64,000 nucleotides of DNA. Origin: Apis mellifera (Eukaryota; Arthropoda; Insecta; Hymenoptera; Apidae). Under the pieces are notes generated by a model. The model saw only the letters and a list, made by a program, of their open reading frames with translations, was not told the DNA's origin and ran no database searches. The stretch is from NCBI RefSeq assembly GCF_003254395.2, contig NC_037642.1:4185494-4249493 (forward strand). Reading direction: 5' to 3'. The stretch's first letter is position 1, and the number at the start of each line of letters is the position of its first letter. Both the position numbers and the translations under genes were made by a program. This document shows, piece after piece, positions 1 to 14,100 of the stretch.

Positions 1-1740
1 TATTTATAGAGGAAGACGCTGTATGGATCTTTGTATAATAAGGATTTCTTTAACATGCATTCATAAGATCCATATAAGATCCATATACCCAAGAAATACG
101 GCAATGTTCGTATAACATAGCATCGAAGGACACGTATAACATAGAATATACATGGTGTTTAAGAATGTATCATATTTTTCCAGTGACCCATATAACATGA
201 ATTTATATGATATAGAACATATTCCATACCATGTTGTATCAGAGAGTTTACGAAATTATGGCTCAATAGTCTCACATAACGTCATGTATATATGTATACG
301 ACACAAAATTGACAAATAATAAATACAATAAGACAAAGAAAAGAAAAAACAGCGAAATGATTCGTATGTACATTTCCATTCACGAATTATTCGACAAATT
401 CTCAATTTTAAAGAAACTAAACTAAAATTTAAAGAAACTCCAAGGAAAAAACGATACTTTTTTCCTCCTTCTTCATCCTTCATCCTTTTCCTATATAAAT
501 CTCCATCTCCTTTCTCCTCGAAGGATCACACGCATCCTCTCTATCAAAAGTGTCATCGATACGCAACTTCTATCATTCGAGGGAATCGGATAAATCCGCA
601 AACAGATAGACCCGGTCACCGTCTTATCAGCGTGACATATGTCGACGCGCAAACACGGTCGAACAGTTCACGGATTCGACACGCGTATTTGGCCAGGTTT
701 GGAAACGTTTACTTGAGGGAGTCGCATAGATCTCAGGCCGTATCCGGCTACAACGTCGTATCCCGGGTAATTATTCAAAGCAAACGCGACCCCCGTGTCG
801 CGGATCGGTAATGCATCGCATTATCCGCTTTTGTGTATGTACGAGGAGTCCACGTGCGAGGATCTCAACAGGCGCAAACCGTCTGCCGCGAGAGGCGGCA
901 CCACAGTGCGCAGGATAGGGTTGTGATCTTATTCGGGGGACGGAAATGCAAATCGACCTGATCGGATTTCGAGGGAACTTCGAATGGAATTAGGGAGTTG
1001 TCGACAACAATGCTTGCGAAGAAACGAAATGTGACTTGACATAAATGAATAGAAGAATATAAATGGGGTTTTTCCTCCCTCCTCCCCCCTGTCCGTGTTT
1101 CCAGAATTTAACAAGCGAAATATGATAAACAGGGAGGGAATAAAGAAAGGGTATTTTATTGACTTTTTTTTTTTAATTGGTATAATTTTAACGAGGGGCT
1201 AAAAAGAAAAAGTAGCACAAGTCGAGCATTTAGTTTCCAGTATTGTCACATATTAGGATTAATATTAATACATTATAGATCTTTGAAATAGAATTAAAAA
1301 AAGAAGAATGAAAAATAGAAACGAATATTTCTCTTTCTCGAATGATATAGATTTAAATACTTTCTATTTTGAATATTTTATTGTACAATATAATGTATTA
1401 AAGTTATAAATATGAATTTCCGATTTTAAAAACGAACAAAACTGATGAAAAATATGATGCAACTTTTTCACAATACCAATTGTATGTACAACGAATTGGC
1501 TTTTCTAAAATCGAAGGATTCGTGAAAATCGAATCCCATCAAATATTGCGTTACATATAATCCCCAATATCCGAAAAAATTCATGCAACTTTTAATTCTC
1601 CAAAAATTAAAAATAAAAAAAAAAAGAGAAAAGAGAAAAACGATTCACGAAAACTAGACACTAGGCGCATAAAAGCCAAACACATAATGAAACGAATGAA
1701 TACACAATAAAAAAAAAAGAAAAAAAGTAACAATAATCCA
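1..1740. other. Non-coding, AT-rich with one GC-richer island
   Basis: No gene recognised. The first 250 bases contain short degenerate direct repeats built on 'agatccatata' (about 66-90) and 'cgtataacata' (about 110 and 134). From about 560 to 960 base composition shifts to a CpG-containing island. The remainder is AT-rich with A-tracts near 1610-1720. Open frames here are short and resemble no family I know. Confidence 0.6.
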
Positions 1741-2240
1741 TCATTCTTTCACGCGACGTTAAAATATCACATTTAAAACAGCATCTTTTCGACGCGCCTC
1801 GAAACCGTATCCATATTTCATATCGTTACCATTGCTGTTGAATTTCGTGTCGCCCCGCAAAAACACGTCGCGATATCGAATCACGTCCCCAGGAATAAGA
1901 ACAACCGTGGCCGCCTCTCTGACCCTGATAACGAGCAGTTACACCATGGATATCGCGAGAATTCCCATAAAACACGTCCAGCGAATTCCATCGGAATTCC
2001 CATGGAGTGGCAAAAGGCGCTCGCGTTCTTGCGATTGTTATCGTTTAAACGGGGCGGCGACGCTTGGTTCCAGATGGTGGAGAGACGGTTATGTGTGTAA
2101 ACAGCGCAATTTGTGCAAACGCGGTAACAACCCCCAACGATACACCTGGAAAACAACGTCGCCACGGCAAACAACCGTCGAGAAATGGCGGGGCCTTGAC
2201 AAAATTACTCGTCGAGAGAGGAGAATAAGAAATCGAATCG
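1741..2240. other. GC-richer island, probably non-coding
   Basis: A stretch of higher GC with many CpG dinucleotides, open in several frames on both strands over about 180 codons. None of the translations shows a domain, signal peptide or repeating pattern, and overlapping open frames on both strands are what composition alone produces. A regulatory or conserved non-coding element is the more likely reading (inference). Confidence 0.45.
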
Positions 2241-5200
2241 AGAGGTTTGGAATTAAGGCGTATATGATTCTTGTTTTGAATATAATTGGAAAGGTGTCGA
2301 AGAAATTGGATCGATTCTGCGTTTATTCTACGTTTTTAAGAGTGAGAAGGATGAAGTGGATGAAGTGAAATATTGGAATGATTGGTTTGATATTGCGTTC
2401 TAATTTGGTGTTAAGAATGGAAGGAAATTATACTTTTTTTATTAATGCGAATTTTTTTATATTTCAATTTCCAATCGAAAGAGGAATAGGTTATTCATGT
2501 GGATCATCCTTATGTTTTCGCATTCTCTTTATAACTTCCATTTCAGTTAAGCATCAAGTATAAATATTAAAGTGATGTAATACACATCCATATATTCCAT
2601 CTCACGCGTATTCAAAATTTATTTTACTTTATATATTTTAAAAATTATTCGGGTATAAAAAGATTTTCAATTTTGAACGATTGTTTCATCCTGTTTCGGG
2701 AAATATACTCGATTTCCTTAAATTTTCTCTCGTGATAAAAATGTTTCGTCGTTTCCTTTTTCTCTTTTTCGTAACTATCAGAAATTGTTACGCTTTAAAA
2801 ATTAATTTTATGAAATGGAATATTTTTTTGAAGTCACTTAACGTACTACTCTCAAAGAATTCACTATTCTGAAAGAATGAATGCAGTTTGTATGGCCACT
2901 TATCATAAAGAATTTCGAATAAGAAGAATACAGAATTTTTCAAAAACATTACGAGTTAAAATTTCTTTAAAAGAGAGTTGCACATTATTTTCCACGTAAC
3001 CTACATTATATAAATGGATTGCGTTTGGAAATGCAACTTCACGACACACTTTCTCATAAAAGTTTTAACATCTCGTGCGCAATATAAACGAAAATTCAAG
3101 TTAAAGAAACGCTGGCCATCTTACCCATATATCCTTATTAAAAATGTATTTGAGTATATATAATTGGAATCCTAATGTAATAGTGGAAATTCTAAATGTA
3201 ATAATAATTCCTTATGAAAAAAAATTAAATAATTGGAAAACATAAAGAAAGATAGAATTTTTAGAAAAAATATAAAATATAATTTTGCATTCAATTAATA
3301 ACGAGTATAATTTGTAGGAAAGGATACAACAAAATATTATATAGTATATCTATCAAAACTTTATTTTCTTTTTCACAACAGAGATATCTGAAAAGTTTCC
3401 TTTCCATTTGAATAAAACATTCATATCTGTAAATTGTGAATCAACATATTTATATTCTCAAACTTTCTTATCTTATTCCATATTGGCATACATATTGTTA
3501 TGATTTATGAACCTATAAATAAAATTAAGATCCTGAAGACTACTTTGCACAATAAAAAAGCTACATGATACAATTCAAATGTATAACATTAAAATTATTA
3601 TTAAAAATATAAAGTATCCTAAAACTTTTAAATAAGAATGTATGTCATTATAGACATTCAGTGAAAATTTGTGTTTCACTATATTTTCCAAAGAATTCTG
3701 TCCATCTCTTATTTTTAAATAAAAACGAATATCGTTGCATTAAAATTAAAATATTAATCCGATCTTATCGAAAAATTATTCAATAAAGAAAAAAAGTATA
3801 TTGCTCCCTCCACTCGGTACATTCATTAAACGCTACATACCAAAATCTCTCAAAGATCTGCTCGACTTCCCCTTTTCATCGTACGTTCCTACACACCTCT
3901 CCTATTCATCGAGCTCGAGTAAATTGTCAACAATCGGTATACGGTATAAACCAGCACGCTTGCTTGGAAACGGAGTACGGCCGATAGCTGATTTAAAAGG
4001 AAAGTCAAATAAAGTGGGCTCGCCACTTTGCATCGCGAAAATTTCAGAGTAATTTCCACCCCGAAGGCGTAAAAAGGGGTCGATGCCCGAAAGTAGAAGT
4101 CGGTGCACCCAGTGCAGCGATAACCGAGATCCTTGGGTGATGAAAAACGAACGAATCAACTTTAAGGCTTTTAGGTTAGAATTGTAAAAGCGGACGAGGA
4201 GGAGGGAGGAGAGAATAACCAGGTCCGTTTCGACGTATGACACATTTTTTCCCCGTCCTCTCTTCTCCAGTTTCACCCTCTCCCCCGTTACAATTGGATT
4301 TTACGCCGCATCAAGCGCCCCAGCTCTTTCTTTCTCGCGTTACACGCCGCCATTATGCACGCGGCGGCCTGCATACACCGTTTCCAACTTCGGATCGAAA
4401 GACTTACAGGCTACCCTTTTATAGGGTATCGCGATACACAATTTCATATTACACCCCTTGCACAGTCGGCAATTTTTAGTCGGCCTTTCTCTGCGCCCTA
4501 GCCTCGGGATAGCACGTATAAACATGCATAAAATGTTGATGGGAGAAGAATACGCGAGAGAGAGAGAAAAGGAGAAAGAGATGTGTGCTGTTTGATATTT
4601 TGTATTGTAGGATTTTCATCGGCGATACTCCAGTTTCACGAGGCTTCCCTTGTAAAAAATTCCAAGTTATGGGGTTGAAATGTTTGAAATAAAAACGGGA
4701 GCGGATTACTTTTCAGGAGAAATGTTTTTTGTGTTACGAAAGATGGAATATGGTATATCGAACGAGGAAGAAGTTTTGTCAAAGTTATATAGCGCTTCAG
4801 TCATCGCTGTTTAATTGTATCGATCTACGTTCAACTTGTAAATTCTAAACAAATTTATTTTTTCAATTAGCAATTTAAATTAAAGCTGTAAAGATTCTGT
4901 TAAATATAGACGAGGAAGTTACAGAATAAATAAAAGATGGGAAAGAATGATAAATTGTCTAATTCAACAAATAAAAGTTTCACAAAAGAAACTTTTAATT
5001 CGATTCTTTTTTTCTTTTTTTTTTTTTTTTTACAGTTCATGAAAAAGAGATTGATATATTTTCCAAATTTTGAAACATAAATTTCATTTCAACGAGAATA
5101 TTTATTAAATCATTAAATTAAAATATAATAAGTTTATTTTCCAATCACACCTATTTTCATCGCGAAATCTGATTACTTTAATCAAAGTTGATCCAATTTA

Positions 5201-5780
5201 ATCAATTTTCTTTCAAATCTTAAATCCTTTGTGATTCCAAACAAAAGCTTTATATCATTCTAATGCAAACGATGCATAAATGATTATCCTTGTTGTAAAT
5301 ATTCTTACATTATCTCTGTATATGCCTACGATTGGGTAGAAATGTCCACAACTGAGACGGTCAGGTCTGTGATAAGGGATGAACATAGAGGGTTGCTGGA
5401 TAAACAACGCGTGAACAAGCGGTTAGAGAGGATAGTATACGATGTACAATGATGTATTAGCGATTTAGGCTAAGTGACAAATCAACAACTAGTCTAAATG
5501 CTACACTTACGATTGATAAATTGAATTGTAAACAAATTATTCTTAATATTTTTTTCCTTTTGTAATAATAGCATTGAGAATAAGATACTAAATTTTTTAT
5601 TAGTGTAGGAGATTAATTAATTAAGCATTAATTTCTTTTTGTATATATAAATATCCAAAATTCTATTTCTTTCTTAATTTCCTTTCCTTCAGTTTCGAAT
5701 TTATAAAAATTCACAATTTCTGATCTCTAATTATCTATTACATTCGATACATTCACAATAATATCCATCTTTGAAATTGA
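2241..5780. other. Non-coding, AT-rich with an island at about 3.8-4.55 kb
   Basis: No gene recognised. 2241-3790 is plain AT-rich DNA. From about 3800 to 4550 the sequence is CpG-richer, with pyrimidine-rich runs (4237-4300) and a short GA microsatellite (about 4556-4565). There is a poly-T run near 5013-5031. A moderately GC-balanced stretch at 5320-5520 matches nothing I know. Confidence 0.55.
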
Positions 5781-5916
5781 AATCAAGAATTGATTCTTGC
5801 CCAGCTTTTGCACTTTGCGTTCCGGGAATTCGGCGAAATTATGCATAAGTAAATAACGGTATCCCATTTGTCGGCGATAAACCGGCGTGTATCTGGTTAA
5901 AGCCATGAGAGATGAT

Positions 5917-5960
5917 ATAAGGGGCTCAAATTGTCAATTTGAATCATACGATCCCCTTAT
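5917..5960. repeat. Nested inverted repeat inside a GC-richer island
   Basis: Outer arms ATAAGGGG (5917-5924) and CCCCTTAT (5953-5960) are perfect reverse complements. Inside them lies a second perfect inverted repeat, TCAAATTG (5926-5933) and CAATTTGA (5935-5942), with one base between. It sits in a GC-richer island (about 5800-6230) that has no gene. It could form a cruciform or bind a dimeric factor; which, if either, is not shown by the sequence. Confidence 0.7.
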
Positions 5961-6599
5961 TCCAAGACATTACACGTTGCACGTATTCGCGCCCGTTTGC
6001 CTAATGCAATAGTCGTACTACTTACGATATGTGAAACCATGTTTGTCCGTACATATGCTCCCTCTATCGTAAGGTGCGCCAATGCTTGAGTGTACTACTA
6101 GAATATGCGCCCATTCAAGGAACCGGATAACAAACGATGGAGACAGTGTGGCAAATGGAAAATGGAGAGGAGTGCGGGGACCAAAAATGGCGAGAGAGGA
6201 AGAGCATCGAGGAAGAGAGATAGAAGATGTATATAGTGTGTTCGATTTTAATCTATGACTTCAAATATCTTGAAGAAAATAAGACGGATAGGAGAAGATA
6301 GACTTTTGATGAATTTTTGAATCCCTTAAATTTTATAATTTTATATATCTTTAAAAAAAAACATATTATTTGTTGCAACAAATTGTGAAGCCTATTATAT
6401 AAAAAAAGATATTTAATAATTTTAATTTAAATTTTATTAAAACAGATATAATTAAACGTAATTCTAATTTTGTTAAATTTAATTCATACAAAATAAGAAA
6501 ATACGAGTGCTTATTTCCTTACTTTTGTAATAATTAAAAGTTACTATTATCGTTTGATAACTTTCAGAATTGAAATATTTTTTTTTTCTAATTTTTTGA

Positions 6600-7170
6600 C
6601 ATAGATTAATATTGTGGAGAGAAATCGAAACGAAAATACCTGGACAAACGAAAATAGAAAAATTTGAAGAATAGAAATAAGAGAGAAAACAAACTTGACA
6701 AAGAAAAGATAGAAAAAATATTAGAGAGAGAAAAGTTAAAAATACAAGAGGTACGGTATAAAATCTCAAAAATAAAAGAAAAAAAGCAATAAAAAAAATA
6801 AAATAAAAGGAAAAGAAATAAAAGAAACCTTAAAAAAAAAGATAAGAAAGAAAGGAGAAAAACTATGACACAAAGGAGAAAAAAATAAGTCGAAAATATT
6901 TCTATAAAACTAAAAGAAACAAGGAAGATAATAAGAAAGGGTAGTGATAAAGAGGAAAAATTGTGGGAAGAAGCAGAGGAAAGCTGATAGGACAACGATA
7001 AAAATAAGGAATACATGGAAAACAAAATATAAGAACGTAGAGTATGCAGTGTAAAATAGGATAAGGAAGTTATATATGAAAATAAGAGGATATTTCTAGA
7101 AATGAAAATATATAGAATACGTGTAGAAAATAAAATGGTTGCAAACGAGGTACGAATCATGTTTATATGA
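6600..7170. other. Long purine-rich tract on the plus strand
   Basis: Over about 570 bases the plus strand is overwhelmingly A and G with few C or T. The complementary strand therefore reads as a long Leu/Phe/Ser/Ile open frame (189 codons from 7175 to 6606), which is a composition artefact rather than a gene. A weaker tract of the same polarity lies at about 7730-8000. Flanking DNA from 6231 to 8580 is ordinary AT-rich sequence with no gene seen. Confidence 0.6.
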
Positions 7171-8580
7171 AGCAATACTTTGTGAAAATACTGTGATAAA
7201 TATAAAATAAAGAAAATAAAATTTGTTCTTTTAAAAATTTTATAATAAAAGTTTTATATTAAATTTTCAATCATTATTTCAGCTTTTCACATATTGATAT
7301 CCAATATCCGTGATAAAAAAATTCTGAGAACGAAAGAAATTTAATTATAAATACATAAAAATAAATTAATAAAAATATTTTAATTAAATAATTAATCTTA
7401 TATAATCTTATAATTTGGGTTATGTTTATTTGCAAAATTCTCTTTTATTCTTTTCTCTTTGCATGTATTTTTAACTGTGTTAGTTAAATAAAAAATTAAT
7501 TAAAAGATTCGTATGAAAAACCTTTGTTAATTTTATCTTTTCCGAGAAGAGCGAAAAAAATATTAAAAAAATTTTTAATTTTTCTTTAATTAATTTAAAT
7601 TTTCTTCAATAAAATATTAGATCGATAAAATATTCCAAATTATTACATTAATAAATGAAATTGTCACATATTGAAACATGAGATTAAAAAATATATATAA
7701 TAATAAATAATATTAATCCAGATTAAATAATACAAAGTATTTCATTTCGAAAAGAAATGCTGAAACTAATAATGCAGAGGAACGAAAATAATTTAATCTG
7801 GAATATTGATCGAAATCAAAAAGTTTGGAAAGATATAATGAGAAATAAAAAGAAATGAAAATAATAGTTTTAAGAAAACCGAAAATCATAGAAGTTTTAA
7901 CGAAAAGAAATGAGTATAAAAAATATTCATTTCTTTTTAAGAAAAAATAGATTATTCGTGAAAAAAAAATTAAAAGTAGAAATATAATGTTTGTATGCAA
8001 CACGATATTCTTTTCAAATGCATATAAGTACTTGTTCACCCAAGAATACCACTCACTAACCTGTTGGTAAACTTGCCAATCGATTTTTATCGAGTATATA
8101 TATATATTTTACGCATGCTCTTTCAGCAACAAAGTTTCAAAGGTTTTGAATTTCTCAAATGGATATTGGAATTTTCAAGAAAATGAAATAAAGTGATCGT
8201 CGAAATTGAAATATTTTAATATAAATCGTTGAAATATTGTTGAAGCTTATCGATCACGTTTAAAATAGCTTATAAGCTTTGTAGTAAATTTTCTTTTATT
8301 GATTAATCGAATTAATTGTTAACATCAAAATATTTATAAGTTTATATTTAAGATTTCATTTAAGAAAACAACTTTTCATACGTGCATTATTTATCAATAT
8401 CTTTTTCATTTATTTTTCGTTCGAATTCAATCTTTACATTTATATGTATAATAATAACACAAAAATAGATTCTACATATCAAGATAGATATTTTAAAATC
8501 GTAAATATAAACTTATTTTATTTTTTCATTAAACCAACAAACAAACTCTTTTGTTCAAACGAATCCAAGGAAAAGTTCGA

Positions 8581-11050
8581 GTCGAATAACGAATATATTC
8601 ACGTTAAAGAAATCGAATGACACTGGATAAGACAAAAGGAATTTCGAAAGTTGGATACTCTTTTCAGAACAAGGATTTTCTTTTCCATCAGGAGGACACG
8701 ATGACAAAGAACTATATACGGTAGATCATTGTTTCGAAGATCTGATGGTTCCGTGGCTTGGCCAGCCGTTTCATCGAAGAAAATCACGCTCGTTCCTCAC
8801 GATTGATGCCGACCATGTTTCTTCACGAACATTCGAGGCCAAGAAACGTATAAAAGTCGGGACGTTACAGGAAGTCGATGGCCAACCGGCTGACCAACCA
8901 GGAAGGAATTCGGACCCAAGGGATAAAATGAAAGGGAAGAATTCCTTCTTCTTTTTTCCAATCCACCATTTCTCTCATATCACGCCTTTATCTTTATTTT
9001 TATTTTCATTACGATCTTTATTAAATTCGTTACAATTTTTCATAATATTTTTCGTGATATTTAAAAACATCAGGAAAACAGAGTCCCCGTTTGTAAGAAA
9101 TAATATTTATTGACATGATGAATTGATAATAACTAGAAATTAATTAGTGAATGGAACGTCTGAAACGTCAATAACAGAACGCTTCACGAAAGAACGTAAT
9201 ATATATTGAATGTAAATAATATCTTGTTTGTCCAATACGCGTAATTAATACACGTGAGTTGATGACCAATTATATTGTACAATGGTTGGAGGTACAATAT
9301 TGTAAATTGATAGGAAAATATTACGTTTATGAAGATATAAAACAAGAATGTTTTTTTTTGTAATAAATTTTCACTTTTTTCACGATGATACGATACCACT
9401 TGTTTTTCAAATATAAATTTATGCGAATTTCAATTAAGAATAAAACAAAAAGTTGGAATATTAACACGTGATAAAATAATAACATGAAATTGTATTATAA
9501 GTATCCATTATATTTTGCGGCTTTGTGTTTAGAGATGTTCCAGAATAATTCGAGTATACCTTTCTAAGAATTACCATGAAATTCTTGGAACTTGGTAGAG
9601 GTAAAGGATTAAGAGACTTTAGTCGAAATCGAGCAAATGCGGTGTGTAAGTGTCTAAGGATCCCACTTTATGATATTGTAATACTGCTATCTAATAAAGC
9701 AATTTTAGTCTCTGATATCATAACATGACACAGCTAGGAGATTATAAGTCTTATGATGATTTTAGACAACAAACGTTGCTCATCCTTATTCTAATTACTT
9801 AAAATACTAATACTTTCCTTAATGTATTTTAAAGAATATTTTCTTATTAAATATATTTAAGATAAGATAAATTATTCATAATTCTTTAAATTGATACTGA
9901 TTTTACTTTGATTCGAAAGTTGTAATGATTTTATTTTCAGTTTTTAATTATTAATTCAGATAAATTTTTAAAGTATTTGTTTCAAACATTTTTTAAAATA
10001 TAGTCTGTCTTTTTCCTGAATTATTCTGTTTGCTACAATTAAACTATCCATTTGATGAATTGCTACAATACATTGCTCATACAAACAAAAAAATACATAA
10101 GTTTTGTATTTAAAGATAGCAAAAAGAAATTGATAAAATTTTTTAAAACAAATGAAACTACACTCTTCCTGAATTTTTGCTCAAGGATTGAAAACCATAC
10201 AAATATTTTTTCACAAAAACTCGAAGAGGAACAAGAACAGATTGAATAAAAATCATTCACTTTAACAAAAATTTAATTCTACTGAAACCGTTCGCTCGAA
10301 ATCATTCCGTTTAAACCGTGTCACCAATCGATATCACGAAAGAGCACAATCTCGTAATTATTTCGAGAAGTCCACGGATTCATCGGATCCAATCACGCGA
10401 TTGATATCGACAGCGTTTTTTTACCGAGCATTGATTCCGGATGAAACGCGCGAAGATCCGGGCTCAAGAAGCGTTCCAACGGATAAAACGTAAGAAAAGG
10501 AACGCCACTCCTTCCTTCCCACCACCCCCTCCCCTGCCTTTCATCCCCCATATTTCCTCTCTGTTTCTTCCGTTTCTCGAGAAGAAACCAGCTCTTTGAC
10601 GTGCGCCAGAAGACAATCGCGGGCCACGGACAATCGTGGGGGCCAATCAGTCGCGTATTGAGTTCCGGCCATCCTCTTTTCCCCGCTGGTTTCACACGCG
10701 AGGAAGAGAAACGCGAGAGAAGGGGGATGGATCACGGTTGGAGATAAGAGGAAGCGCACGAAGGGAAGCGGAAAAAAGGAAGGGATGGGGGTGGAGGCGA
10801 CGACGACGATCCTCTCCCCGTGCAACCGACCTAAAATCAGGTTTATCGGGTCACGAGTGACGCGCTTCTCTGGCAATCTCATCCTTCGATCGGTCGCCAG
10901 GACGAGACCACGGTTTAACGATAAACGGCTTAAAGGGAGGAAACTGTGATGCCATGGCTATGGTTAATATAAAAGGGGCAGAATCGCGTGGAATGTATAA
11001 GTGAGAGAGCATTTCGATATCTTCGAAATATAGATAGATTTGTAATGTAT
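8581..11050. other. Non-coding with islands at 8.6-8.95 kb and 10.3-10.9 kb
   Basis: Two GC-richer islands are separated by AT-rich DNA. The second (about 10,300-10,930) is strongly asymmetric, with C-rich runs near 10,515-10,545 and G-rich runs near 10,720-10,800 on the plus strand. Several frames are open on both strands but none gives a recognisable protein. I treat both islands as candidate regulatory DNA, not exons. Confidence 0.5.
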
Positions 11051-11064
11051 AAATTTTGAAAATT

Positions 11065-11118
11065 ATTCGTGAATTTTACGAAAAATATTCCATTCGTGAA
11101 TTTTACGAAAAATATTCC
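11065..11118. repeat. Perfect 27-bp tandem duplication
   Basis: The 27-base unit beginning ATTCGTGAATTTTACGAAAA occurs twice back to back (11,065-11,091 and 11,092-11,118) with no mismatch, and the first three bases of a third copy follow. The perfect identity in AT-rich non-coding DNA suggests a recent slippage event and a likely length-polymorphic site. Confidence 0.9.
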
Positions 11119-14100
11119 ATTTTGACGAGATGTAATGATATTCAACGTTTTTTGATTAAATTCGCAAGGCGAAGGATTAACCGGTTAGACCGGTTGATTG
11201 CCACTGGTCGTTTTTAGAGAGTACATAGATGTTGTTTAAATTAAATTTGGGACACCACTCGTATACTTCACGCAAAAACTGAAACTCCCTTAAAAATGGA
11301 TTAAGAGGAATAATTTCACTGTTGGCGTACATGTTACAATGTTAAACCGACGTATTCACGTCGCTCGTGAATTTGTCACATTAATAATTTCCATTAATAA
11401 TCCTGGACATTAATGTCTTTGAAATTGGTATTCGTGCGTTCGTTTCTCCTCTCTCTACTTTTTATGTTTCTCGTCATTTACCTACTTTTTATCTTTAACG
11501 GTAAATCTTCTACACGTATTGCCCAATACTTGCCCACACGACGACTCACGCATCTTCTTTAACGATTTTTATCCCCGTCTCTTTCTTTTTTATTTCTTTT
11601 TCTCCTTATTCTATCGTATAATATCTTCTATCCTTTTATTCTATCGTGATAAATTTTAAACAAAAAGAGAAAATTTAAACAGGATTAAACAATAAAGGTT
11701 CATCGATCAAAACTGCGGTCAAAGTTTGAAATCACCGCACTTTTAGCCACAATTTTAATACGAGGATTAATTCTAGCGGACAATTTCTCGATGACTAAAC
11801 GATAGGAAAGGGGAATACAGTGAAGCGTGTCAAAGATAGAACAACGAGAGACCGAGAGCGATCCATGAAGAACGATCTCGATATCTAAGATCGCTTTTCC
11901 GATAGTTTGGACACTGAAATATAACTGACCCATGAAAAAGATAAAGGAAAAACGTGCCGTCCACAAGTCTACTCGCCGCGATCATTTAACAATTCCTATC
12001 TACTGGGATTCATCTTCTCTAAAAACTCTCAGGCTAAGCTCTGACTGGCTTTACTCACGACTCGTGATCTCTGATGAATTGGTATTGATGATTAGAGCAA
12101 TGTGAAAAAAATTTGAATGAAAAGTAAATACGAAATATATATAAATATATGATATGAATAATCAAATATCTAAAATTTATGTTTTGATAATTTGCATAAT
12201 TGTAGAATATAGTTATTTGTTTATGATAGTCTTTGTTATAGAATAAATTATATTTGCACAATATTATAGGTACTGTACTCTTGTAGTACATTCACGTAAT
12301 AATAAGAATTTTATAAATTTTCATTGAGAAATTATGTGCAAATAATTTCAGTAGCTAATATTGGATTTTTTTGAGAAACGTTTTACTTGGCAAATATTGA
12401 TATACGGCTATGTACCTGTTTAAATAAATTGGGGTTTTAAATAAAAATTTGATCATCAAAGAATAAATATATCAATTCAATATATCATTTTAAAAATAAC
12501 GCTCTTCAATCGACTGCGTACTTTGTTTATAAAAAAAAAAAATTTTTTTTAATAGTATATTCGTTGCATTTTTACGCATTTTAATTTTCAATTTTATTTT
12601 TTATCTTTATTCTCGGATTCGTTACGGATTTCATAAACAAATTTTATCAATTTTCTATATTTTGCGCGTAATAAAATATTTGTTACACATAAGAATATTA
12701 AAATAACAAAATACATATATTTTCAACTTATCGATTAATGTCAATATGAACATTGTATTTCAAAAATTAATTTGCAAAAAATATAAGGAAGAAAAATAGA
12801 ATTAACTTCCCCTCCCCCCTTGTTCATTTATGAATGAAACTAGTGTTGAAATTACACTATATGGGATGAGTTATTAAATTCAACCATAGATTTTATAAAA
12901 GATTATATAACACAAAATTACATATAACGCTGAAGCGGATTTTTTTTAATATATTCATGCAAGCTCAACACAATCATGAATAATTTTATAAATGAGATTC
13001 CCGTCACTTTTTGCAACTACATAATTTTACATCAAAATTTGAAACTGGCGATGATTTCATACACTTTATATTATATAAGTATTGAGGTATTCACATTGTA
13101 ATTTTAATATAACAATTTACAAAAATTTACATATTATTCCAATAAAAATAAATGTACAACGGATAGCACTTTTCACATGTTATAAAAATTATGAATAACA
13201 AAATACAAATAATTTAACAATAGAATCTCTCAAGTCGAAATAATATAACTCGAATTCTTTCTCTATGTAAATTCTTTTTTATATCACCATCTTCTTAATT
13301 CTCAAAAAAATAATAATCGTTCAATTTCTATTCAGACGTTTAACAGCGTAAACACGATGACTCCGCTCAAAGAGAAAATTCCACGAGCCCCCGTTAATAT
13401 TGTTCATCCCCCTCTCCCCAGCCATCGGGCGCCCCTAGGAAAACAATGGGGAAGGGACGCGGAATGAGGCTATAAATGCAAAGCAATAATGACGCTCGGT
13501 TGGGACACTTCTTGGCGGAGCAAGGAGGAACGTTTACCGGTTGAAGAATTTTTTGCATTCCATCTTTCGTCCCGTGATTGTCGAGCTTTTTGTCCGAGCG
13601 CACAATTCGTGCTTGCGCGCTATCGTTTACGCGCCACCATCCATATTACATTTTTCCATCCCGTCTACTAGAAACTCGGGATTCCACGCTTTTCCTTTTG
13701 TCGAGCAACATTTTATCCATGCTTCTTCTTCTTCTCGTTCACGGTATATGCACGATCGTCGAATAATATTTAGATTTTCACGATTTTTGTACGCGAGAAT
13801 GATTCAACGACGTGCTTTTTGGTTGATTTTTTTTTATCAACGTCTGGTTTTTACACGATAAGAATTTTTTTTTAAAAAACAAATTTGTAAAAATAAAAAT
13901 TTTTTGCCCGATTTTAATTTGTAATGAATTTGGGGGAGAATAGAGTAATTTCGAGAGGACATGATTAATCTCCCTATTGATTTCATAAATAAATTTCTAA
14001 GTTTTTTTAAAGTGGAATTGTATAGTACAAAAAGATGTACGTAGTTCTCTTTTCTACAAAGAGTTTTATCTTTCAAGATATTTTTGTTAAAAGATCATTA

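Noticed and set aside
1832..2368. 178-codon plus-strand frame
   Set aside because: The translation is basic and low in hydrophobic residues, with no motif. A minus-strand frame overlaps it. Probably composition.
6606..7175. 189-codon minus-strand frame rich in Leu, Phe and Ser that looks like a multi-pass membrane protein
   Set aside because: The hydrophobicity results from the purine-rich plus strand. There is no loop or charge pattern and no splice signal, and a neighbouring frame is open as well.
13489..13861. Three overlapping plus-strand frames
   Set aside because: All three are open over the same bases, so at most one could be coding and none resembles a protein.
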